Below, in pieces: positions 1 to 4,671 of a stretch of 5,135 nucleotides of DNA (position 1 is its first letter; each line of letters begins with the position of its first letter). This DNA is from an uncultured Acetatifactor sp. (lineage in GTDB: Bacteria; Bacillota; Clostridia; Lachnospirales; Lachnospiraceae). The position numbers and the translations under genes are program-made. The stretch lies in NCBI GenBank assembly GCA_910586775.1, contig CAJUJN010000140.1, positions 1 through 5,135 on the forward strand. Reading direction: 5' to 3'. The notes beneath the pieces are model-generated. The model was not told the origin of the DNA, did not search any database, and saw only the letters and a list, made by a program, of their open reading frames with translations.

Positions 1-107
1 CAGGAAGAAGCTGCTGCTGAAGCTGCTGGAAGGATTCAAGGCATAAGCTCGGACTGGGGAAAGCCGTTGACGCCCTGTTCAGCAAAAAGGCTGGAACTTC
101 AAAGTGA
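1..107 (+). other. Ambiguous 3' tail of an upstream gene
   Basis: The first hundred bases probably contain the end of a gene that starts outside the window, but the frame cannot be fixed. Frame 1 reads an alanine/glutamate-rich stretch (QEEAAAEAAGRIQG) and stays open to a stop at 187-189. Frame 2 reads a leucine/lysine-rich stretch ending at TAA 44-46. Frame 3 is open from 21 to TGA 105-107 and ends GLGKAVDALFSKKAGTSK, which looks like a natural soluble C-terminus. The first bases carry a 10-base direct repeat, GAAGCTGCTG at 7-16 and 19-28, which could promote slippage. A frame change between about 30 and 50 would join a coiled alanine-rich segment to the frame 3 tail, but that is inference. 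No family is recognised. Confidence 0.25.
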
Positions 108-125
108 CATGCAAAGTGTCACTTT
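101..125. promoter_or_regulatory. Operator-like cluster of AAAGTG half-sites
   Basis: AAAGTGAC (101-108) is the exact reverse complement of GTCACTTT (118-125). The right part is also a compact palindrome in its own right, AAAGTG-T-CACTTT (113-125). The same half-site therefore occurs three times in 25 bases, twice direct and once inverted. No T-run follows, so this is not a convincing terminator even though it overlaps a possible stop codon at 105-107. It lies 30 bases upstream of the helicase start region, which suits a repressor-binding site, but I could not find a clear -35/-10 pair beside it. The regulator is unknown. Confidence 0.35.
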
Positions 126-154
126 AGATGTCGCGTTGAAAGGGAAAACAAATT

Positions 155-393
155 ATGGGATTTTTCAACAGAATATCAAGCTATATTAAACAAATGAAAA
201 CACCGAAAAAGAGTCCCGCATTCCCCGACCAAGCAGCCCCTCAAAACGAAAATGTCCTAAAACTCCTGGATTAAAAAAATACATAGATTCCCTGTTAGCC
301 TCAGACAAATACATCGCAAAAAGCGACTACCTTGCCCCCATAAAACAATACAGGCCCACCATAGATTTTTTTGACATCCTGAAAAACAGCGGT
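155..393 (+). pseudogene. Frameshifted N-terminus of the UvrD-type helicase
   Basis: An ATG at 155, with a GAAAGGG Shine-Dalgarno-like site at 138-144, opens 39 codons (MGFFNRISSYIKQMKTPKK at the start, ending NVLKLLD) that stop at TAA 272-274. From 271 the frame used by the helicase downstream continues without a stop as LKKYIDSLLASDKYIAKSDY and onward, straight into the ATG at 394. The joined product (short basic/Pro-rich lead, then a helical segment with a YIAKSDYL motif) matches how I remember full-length members of this helicase family beginning. The simplest explanation is loss of one T: GATTAAAAAAATAC would read GAT-TTA-AAA-AAA-TAC with one more T. A sequencing error in this homopolymer context would look identical. 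Coding upstream of 394 is well supported; whether the lesion is real is not settled. Confidence 0.7.
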
Positions 394-2187
394 ATGCTGG
401 CCGACTTCTGCCAAAGAAACGGAATATCTCTGCCCGAAGTCCAAAATACAACAGCAGCATATACCGATATAGAAAAACGGGTAGACCAGCTCAACGAAGA
501 ATTCATCACCAAATCTCTGACCACCGAAAAGGAATACCTCGACAACATCCTAAAGTCGGTTGACCCCGCGGTCTCCCTGGACGACGACCAGCGCAGAGTC
601 GTCCTGACCGATGAAGACTACTGCCTTGTAATTGCAGGAGCAGGCGCCGGAAAGACCACAACGGTAGCCGCCAAAGTAAAATACCTTGTGGACAGGCAGG
701 GCATAAAACCTTCCCAGATACTGGTAGTCTCCTTCACGAACAAAGCAGTAAACGAACTAAAGGAAAAAATCCAAAGCGCCCTGGGGATACCATGCCCCAT
801 AGCCACATTCCATTCCACCGGAAACGCCATAATCCATGTGAACGCCCCGGAGGAGAAGCTGAATATCGTAGACAATTCCAGGCTGTACTTTGTCATCCGC
901 GATTACTTCCGCGGCTCCGTGATGCAGAACGAAAGCATAGTGAACAAGCTCATCATGTTCTTCGCATCCTATTTCGACGCGCCATACGAAGGGGACGACT
1001 TCAACGCGTTCTTCAACAATATCGCCAAAGCGAACTACTCCACCATGAGAAGCGACCTGGAGGACTTCAAGTGCCAGGTAATAGACGCAAGGACGAAAAA
1101 GTCCGTCACGATCCAGAACGAAGTGCTGCGCTCCCGCCAGGAGGTGGAAATCGCCAATTTCCTCTACCTGAACAACATAGACTTTATCCAGCGCAATTCG
1201 CAGCAGATTCCCAAGCAGCTCGTCTCCCCCAAGCGGATAGAAGACCCCGTCGTCATCTATACCTACGACAGCACCTTCAAGGGCAGGGACGGCAACCGCA
1301 GAAGCGGGGCAAATTATGCCCTGGCATCCGCCGTAGAGACCGCCATCGGACAGCTCCTGGAATACAAGAAAAAGGAAAACAAAGAGCCCGGGCCAATCCT
1401 GTTCCTGGGCCGATTTGGATTTGACGGCGACCATCTGGAGCGGTCAGGCCTGTTCGAATACAGCAGCCGCGGAAGCAAAATCAAAAGCGTCAAGTATCCG
1501 AAGCTGGACATCACCTTCATGACGGCCCATTCCTCAAAGGGCCTTGGATACGACGACGTCATTTTGCTGGGATGCACGAATTATAATCGGAATGGGACCG
1601 GCTGCAATAATGTGGTCAATAAAAAGCTTTTCTACGACCAGATGGGATATGAGATGGAGGAAGCGGAAGCCGCATGCACAGAGAAGACTGTCGTAGTCTG
1701 GAAAAGCCCGAACCGACAGGCAGCTTCCACGCTTTCCGCCAGCCAATCCGCTCCGCAATCAACTGCTGACAGAAGGCTGGAAGACGATTCCATAGAAATC
1801 GTCCTGGCGGACATCCCGCCGGTGATGCATGGAAACTATGAGCTGAATCACCTGATATTTACCGTAGTCAAAGCGCTCCAGAACATAAGCAGGGTAAGGT
1901 ACTATGGGGCGACCGTGCTTGCCGAAGTCCTGAAAGGGACGGACAGCAAAAAGATATTCGACAGCAAGCTGGACAAGCTGCCGGAGTTCGGGGCCCTGCG
2001 GGACATGCCCTATGATACGATAAAATCGGTTATCGACTGGATGATTGCGGAGCATTTGATTTTGAAGACGAAGGGGAAGTACCCGGTGCTGCATTCCACG
2101 CATGAGGGACTCCATTATTCGGAGGTCATGACGGAGGGGAAGCTTAAGGGGTTGAAAAAATATCTGGAGGGAGAGGCGATCGTTTAA
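394..2187 (+). CDS. UvrD/Rep-type SF1 helicase remnant with RQC-like C-terminus, internally deleted
   Basis: The 597-residue frame belongs to the superfamily 1 DNA helicases. It begins with a helical N-terminal part (1-60). The Q-motif-like LDDDQRRVVL (62-71), Walker A AGAGAGKTT (81-89), motif Ia SFTNKAV (113-119) and ATFHSTGNAI (137-146) follow. TAHSSKGLGYDDVI (377-390) is motif V. Residues about 480-580 resemble the RQC winged helix of RecQ proteins (VRYYGATVLAEVLKG, then EFGALRDMPYDTIKSVI). Expected parts are absent. NNIDF (260-264) runs directly into IQRNSQQIPKQL, skipping Walker B (DExxD), GDxxQxIY and motif IV. VILL (389-392) runs directly into GCTNYNRNGTGC, skipping motif VI and the first cysteine pair of a zinc ribbon. 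Relatives I recall are about 900 residues or more. It could still bind nucleotide and DNA but should not unwind. ATG 394 has no good ribosome site; the true start was probably 155. Confidence 0.85.
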   Translation: MLADFCQRNGISLPEVQNTTAAYTDIEKRVDQLNEEFITKSLTTEKEYLDNILKSVDPAVSLDDDQRRVVLTDEDYCLVIAGAGAGKTTTVAAKVKYLVDRQGIKPSQILVVSFTNKAVNELKEKIQSALGIPCPIATFHSTGNAIIHVNAPEEKLNIVDNSRLYFVIRDYFRGSVMQNESIVNKLIMFFASYFDAPYEGDDFNAFFNNIAKANYSTMRSDLEDFKCQVIDARTKKSVTIQNEVLRSRQEVEIANFLYLNNIDFIQRNSQQIPKQLVSPKRIEDPVVIYTYDSTFKGRDGNRRSGANYALASAVETAIGQLLEYKKKENKEPGPILFLGRFGFDGDHLERSGLFEYSSRGSKIKSVKYPKLDITFMTAHSSKGLGYDDVILLGCTNYNRNGTGCNNVVNKKLFYDQMGYEMEEAEAACTEKTVVVWKSPNRQAASTLSASQSAPQSTADRRLEDDSIEIVLADIPPVMHGNYELNHLIFTVVKALQNISRVRYYGATVLAEVLKGTDSKKIFDSKLDKLPEFGALRDMPYDTIKSVIDWMIAEHLILKTKGKYPVLHSTHEGLHYSEVMTEGKLKGLKKYLEGEAIV

Positions 2188-2250
2188 GATTTCCTGAAAC
2201 GGATATAACTGCTGGAAGGGATATGCGGGACTCATGAAAAATAGTGGATG

Positions 2251-2284
2251 GATTATGGCTATTTCAACCAGGTTATGATAAAAT
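2251..2284 (+). promoter_or_regulatory. Weak candidate promoter for the DUF4869-ATPase pair
   Basis: The 142-base gap between the helicase stop and the next start contains TATGAT (2274-2279), overlapping TAAAAT (2279-2284), about 50 bases before the DUF4869 start. Neither has a good TTGACA-like hexamer at 16-18 bases; the sequence there is GATTAT or TGGCTA. A promoter is expected, because the pair differs in composition from the helicase gene, but the sequence support is thin. No hairpin with a T-run terminates the helicase transcript in this gap, so read-through is equally possible. Confidence 0.3.
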
Positions 2285-2329
2285 GTTATTCGGAAATAGA
2301 GAAGGCCTGTCAGGGAGGTGCCAGCGAGA

Positions 2330-2767
2330 ATGCTCAATGTTTATTATGGGAAAATGCCGGAGGCGGTTTTTAATACAGCAGTGTATTTTAAAAATGCCTA
2401 TGAGGATGAGTGGATCACGGATTCTGTTGCCAGGGATATGATCCTTGATATCGATAAATCGATTGTGCTGGATAGCGCAGTAATCGACAGCCCGGTTATG
2501 GGAAAAATCCCTCCGCTTGCGCTTTCCGGCGGAGTGAAGACGCTCATCCTTATGAAAAATGAGCGCACAAAGATATTCAATGCCTCTACCTGCGGGGACA
2601 ACTGTGCCAAGTGGATTTTACGGCTCGCGGAAACAGAAGACCTTACAATCAATCTTCGACATCTGATGGATTTTGGGGAAGGGACATTTGATATCCGTAT
2701 TTTGAATACAAATCAGATTGTCCACAGCATGAAGGAGCTTGTCCCGATTGCCGGCCTGTATGTGTGA
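2330..2767 (+). CDS. DUF4869 domain-containing protein
   Basis: This encodes a 145-residue protein of unknown function that I recognise as DUF4869. The features I recall for the family are an opening MLNVYYGKMPEAVFNTAVYF, a central GKIPPLALSGGVKTLILM, the block FNASTCGDNCAKWILRLAE with two cysteines (about residues 82-86), then INLRHLMDFGE and a closing MKELVPIAGLYV. The length is typical and the frame is intact. ATG 2330 is chosen over GTG 2318 because the Shine-Dalgarno GGGAGG (2313-2318) overlaps that GTG and sits 11 bases before the ATG. No signal peptide or membrane segment is visible, so it should be cytoplasmic. Its stop lies 11 bases before the ATPase start, whose ribosome site begins within this gene's stop codon, so the two are very likely co-translated partners. 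The conserved CGDNC block might bind a metal or act in catalysis; that is speculation. Confidence 0.85.
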   Translation: MLNVYYGKMPEAVFNTAVYFKNAYEDEWITDSVARDMILDIDKSIVLDSAVIDSPVMGKIPPLALSGGVKTLILMKNERTKIFNASTCGDNCAKWILRLAETEDLTINLRHLMDFGEGTFDIRILNTNQIVHSMKELVPIAGLYV

Positions 2768-2778
2768 GAGGTGCTGCT

Positions 2779-3750
2779 ATGAGAGGTACACATAGAATCA
2801 GCCTACAGAATAAACGTATTCGGTATGACTTTGAAATCAAGAGAAATATTACTGTGATCAGGGGAGACAGCGCGACTGGAAAAACAGCGCTGGTAGACAT
2901 GATACGCGAACATTACGAAAACGGAACTGCCAGCGCCGTCGAGCTTACCTGCGATAAGGAATGTACGGTTCTGGAAGGCCGTACATGGGCCGGGCAGCTC
3001 TCCATGATGAAGGACAGCATTGTTTTCATTGATGAAGGCAATGAGTTTGTATTGAGCGATGATTTTGCTTCGGCAATTCGGAATACCGATAATTATTATG
3101 TCATCGTCACCAGAGAAGGCATTCCTTCCCTGCCATATAGTGTAGAAGAAATTTACGGTATTCGCGATTCTGGTAAATATGGAACCTTGAAACGTACTTA
3201 CAATGAGTTTTATCATTTGTATCCGACTATAGACAATCGCCATGCGGTCAGGCCGGAAAATGTAATTGCGGAGGATTCTAATGCCGGTTATCAGTTCCTT
3301 CAGGATGTTTGTGAAAAAAATGGCGGAATGACCTGCATCAGCGCACACGGTAAATCGAATATCTTTTCGGCGGTCATAAGGCATTTAAGCGAGAAGGTAT
3401 TAGTGGTAGCAGATGGAGCAGCGTTCGGTTCGGAGATGGAGAAGCTGATGCGGGTCATAAAGAATTATCCGAATGTGACACTGTATCTGCCGGAATCTTT
3501 TGAATGGCTGATTTTGCGGTCTGGTGTGATAGAGGACAGCGGCCTTGGGGAAATATTGAAGAATCCTGAGAACTATATTGAGAGTGGGGATTACTTTAGC
3601 TGGGAACGATATTTTACGTCACAGTTGATACGGATTACCCGGGACAGCTATTTGAGATATGCCAAGAGAAAATTAAATCCTGCTTATCTGCAGGAAAAGA
3701 TTTCAGACAGGATTCTTGCAGTTATGCATGGAATAAAATTTAAAAGGTGA
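2779..3750 (+). CDS. P-loop ATPase with TOPRIM-like C-terminal half
   Basis: This 323-residue protein, intact as far as can be seen, pairs with the DUF4869 gene. The N-terminal half is a compact P-loop NTPase: strand NITVIRG, Walker A GDSATGKT (29-36), then Walker B IVFIDEGNEF (81-90) with Asp85-Glu86, followed by YYVIVTREGIPSLPYSV (107-122). From about residue 160 the order resembles a TOPRIM domain. NVIAEDSNAGYQFL (161-174) places Glu165 at a strand end, SAHGKSNI (188-195) is like the Gly-Lys turn in OLD nucleases, and VLVVADGAAFGSEM (207-220) offers Asp212 in place of a full DxD. FEWLILRSGVI and a conserved-looking YLRYAKRKLNPAYLQ tail follow. ATG 2779 is preferred because GAGAGG (2766-2771) lies 7 bases upstream; GTG 2764 would overlap that site. 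ATPase assignment is firm, TOPRIM assignment is inference, and activity is unknown. I recall homologues annotated only as AAA family ATPase or hypothetical. Confidence 0.85.
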   Translation: MRGTHRISLQNKRIRYDFEIKRNITVIRGDSATGKTALVDMIREHYENGTASAVELTCDKECTVLEGRTWAGQLSMMKDSIVFIDEGNEFVLSDDFASAIRNTDNYYVIVTREGIPSLPYSVEEIYGIRDSGKYGTLKRTYNEFYHLYPTIDNRHAVRPENVIAEDSNAGYQFLQDVCEKNGGMTCISAHGKSNIFSAVIRHLSEKVLVVADGAAFGSEMEKLMRVIKNYPNVTLYLPESFEWLILRSGVIEDSGLGEILKNPENYIESGDYFSWERYFTSQLIRITRDSYLRYAKRKLNPAYLQEKISDRILAVMHGIKFKR

Positions 3751-3788
3751 TGATTTTATGTTAAATTAGAAAGGAATGGCAAACACAA

Positions 3789-4430
3789 ATGATGACTCTC
3801 CCCCAATTCCTAAAAACCATAGACCAAACCACAGCCGCCATGCCAAAGGAAGAGCTGGCGGCATTCATCCACGACATAGCCAGAACGCTCCCGGAAACAG
3901 AGCGGGAAGACTTCCTGGCCCGGCTGACCGGAACCTACGGAAACACCACGCCCCCTACAATCCAACCAAAGATTCAGGAACCAGCCAGCAAAGAAGAATT
4001 CACCCAAAAACACAGATCCCTCAAGGCCCAACTGGAACGCATAGAAAGCTGGGACATAGCCCTGGAAGGGTGTCTCAATCAGGATTACGACGATTGGTAT
4101 GACAGCGCCGACGAAGAGTTCCGATACAGCGACCCGGAGGGCGTAGTGGATATCATCCAGGAGGCCTGCACATTCGTGCATCGCTGCATAGACTGTGAAG
4201 AATACGAAGCTGCAGCCCCCGTCGGGCAGATGGCGGCTGCGCAGCAGGGAAAATATTTTCTGGACATCCGGATGCCCGACGAATCCAAGCGCCACCATTG
4301 CCTGCAACAGCAGGAATGCCTCGCAAATATCTTTGTCATAGTAGCCATACAAGAAAAACCCAACCGATTCCGCTATCAGAGGACACCGTCCAAAGAAGAG
4401 AAGAAGGAATTATGGGGTAGGCAATTATAA
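3789..4430 (+). CDS. Acidic hypothetical protein, apparently chimeric after residue 141
   Basis: This 213-codon frame has no function I can name. Residues 1-140 look like genuine coding sequence: a helical start (MTLPQFLKTIDQTTAAMPKE), ARTLPETEREDFLARL, a Pro/Thr-rich linker (51-66), then an acidic helical region with SWDIALEGCLNQDYDDWYD and YSDPEGVVDIIQEACTF, ending CIDCEEYEAA. From about base 4209-4217 the composition changes and the + strand product (RHHCLQQQECLA and onward) looks like the antisense of another gene. The native C-terminus appears to have been replaced. The first 420 bases share the A/C-rich codon style of the helicase 5' half, not that of the ATPase gene immediately upstream. 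AAAGGA (3770-3775) is the ribosome site, 13 bases before ATG 3789 and 16 before the adjacent ATG 3792; either could be used. There is only a 38-base gap after the ATPase stop. Confidence 0.6.
   Translation: MMTLPQFLKTIDQTTAAMPKEELAAFIHDIARTLPETEREDFLARLTGTYGNTTPPTIQPKIQEPASKEEFTQKHRSLKAQLERIESWDIALEGCLNQDYDDWYDSADEEFRYSDPEGVVDIIQEACTFVHRCIDCEEYEAAAPVGQMAAAQQGKYFLDIRMPDESKRHHCLQQQECLANIFVIVAIQEKPNRFRYQRTPSKEEKKELWGRQL
4215..4391 (-). pseudogene. Antisense gene fragment, prenyltransferase/squalene-cyclase-like repeat
   Basis: Read on the minus strand, these bases give about 59 residues with the character of a folded protein. They begin RCPLIAESVGFFLYGYYDKD and continue ICEAFLLLQAMVALGFV, then GHPDVQKIFSLLRSRHLPDGG. 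The pattern (aromatic/Gly turn, helix with ALG, short linker, helix, then xxLPDGG) resembles repeat units of the prenyltransferase/squalene-cyclase alpha-barrel superfamily. There is no proper ATG start (only a TTG at 4350-4352), an upstream in-frame stop lies at 4410-4412, and the similarity ends at the DGG near 4215, where the neighbouring gene begins. It is therefore a fragment, not a working gene. The + strand frame is open throughout, so it could be chance; I favour a real remnant. Confidence 0.45.
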
Positions 4431-4436
4431 AATATG

Positions 4437-4465
4437 TTGACGCAAAAAGGAAAATAAGTTATGAT
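4437..4465 (+). promoter_or_regulatory. Sigma-A type promoter upstream of the macro-domain leader
   Basis: TTGACG (4437-4442) and TATGAT (4460-4465) are separated by exactly 17 bases, each one mismatch from consensus. Transcription should start near 4472, giving a 5' leader of about 200 bases before the macro-domain ATG at 4672. It lies just after the stop of the chimeric ORF, so the macro-domain gene can be expressed separately from the upstream cluster. Confidence 0.7.
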
Positions 4466-4541
4466 GTTGAGGTAGAAACCGACGACAGCGGTATCTTTTA
4501 GAAGAGAGTTTTTAAAAGAGAGATATAATAAGGAAAGAGGT

Positions 4542-4624
4542 CGCAAGAAGCTGAGACTTCTTAGCGTAAGCGGAATATAGCCTGTGGTGAACTTGACGAC
4601 AGTCGATTACTCACTACAGGCTGT
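4542..4624 (+). ncRNA. Structured leader RNA of unassigned class
   Basis: Two consecutive stem-loops lie downstream of the 4437 promoter. The first pairs CGC-AAGAAG (4542-4550) with CTTCTT-A-GCG (4557-4566): nine base pairs, a bulged A at 4563 and a six-base loop CTGAGA. The second pairs 4577-4590 with 4611-4624, twelve core pairs with one G-T wobble plus two outer pairs. It has an inner TTGAC/GTCGA stem (4593-4597 with 4602-4606) closed by the loop GACA. A 10-base linker joins them. The region has no useful ORF. This could be a cis-regulatory leader for the macro-domain gene or a short independent RNA. I could not match it to a riboswitch, T-box or protein-binding leader that I know. Confidence 0.5.
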
Positions 4625-4631
4625 TTTCTAT
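4577..4631 (+). terminator. Terminator-like hairpin / possible attenuator
   Basis: AGCCTGTGGTGA (4579-4590) and TCACTACAGGCT (4611-4622) form a long stem, followed at once by GTTTTCTAT. The U-tract is short and interrupted, so termination would probably be partial. It lies downstream of the 4437 promoter and 41 bases before the macro-domain start, with no further promoter visible in between. The gene must then be reached by read-through or regulated anti-termination, unless the hairpin serves another purpose. Confidence 0.45.
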
Positions 4632-4671
4632 AGGAAACGCAATAAGTTTTTTTGGTAGGTAAGGAGAAACA

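Noticed and set aside
101..125. Inverted repeat as an intrinsic terminator
   Set aside because: The stem is AT-rich and is not followed by a T-run; an operator reading fits better.
273..279. A7 run as a programmed -1 frameshift site
   Set aside because: The frame 2 stop (272-274) is reached before the slippery stretch is decoded, so slipping there cannot join the frames.
792..1424. Plus-strand 210-codon ORF in another frame inside the helicase
   Set aside because: The product is an Arg/Gln/Pro-rich shadow translation with no motifs; the helicase frame carries Walker A, motif Ia and the rest.
757..1434. Long minus-strand ORF (225 codons) opposite the helicase
   Set aside because: It is antisense to a region with clear helicase motifs, its product is Val/Gly/Asp-rich without recognisable domains, and it has no ribosome site.
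2234..2278. Fourteen-codon ORF between the helicase and the DUF4869 gene
   Set aside because: The nearest purine-rich site is too far upstream, and the peptide has no feature suggesting a real leader or toxin.
2318..2329. GTG 2318 as the DUF4869 start
   Set aside because: The Shine-Dalgarno GGGAGG overlaps this codon, and the family starts at the following ML, which corresponds to ATG 2330.
1759..2337. Minus-strand 192-codon ORF over the helicase C-terminus
   Set aside because: Its sense partner is a recognisable RQC-like winged-helix region, and the minus product matches nothing I know.
2803..3384. Minus-strand 193-codon ORF opposite the ATPase
   Set aside because: It is antisense to Walker A and B coding sequence and has no start context.
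3776..4102. Plus-strand ORF starting ATG 3776
   Set aside because: The start is one base from the Shine-Dalgarno, too close, and the product is low-complexity Pro/His/Arg shadow of the 3789 gene.
4524..4529. Perfect TATAAT as a second promoter
   Set aside because: No -35-like hexamer is found at 16-18 bases (the sequence there is GAAGAG) and there is no extended -10 TG; the 4437-4465 promoter is much better.
4551..4556. CTGAGA loop as part of a TPP (THI) riboswitch
   Set aside because: Only this hexamer matches; the other conserved TPP segments (such as the ACCTGATCTGG block) are absent and the downstream gene is not thiamine-related.
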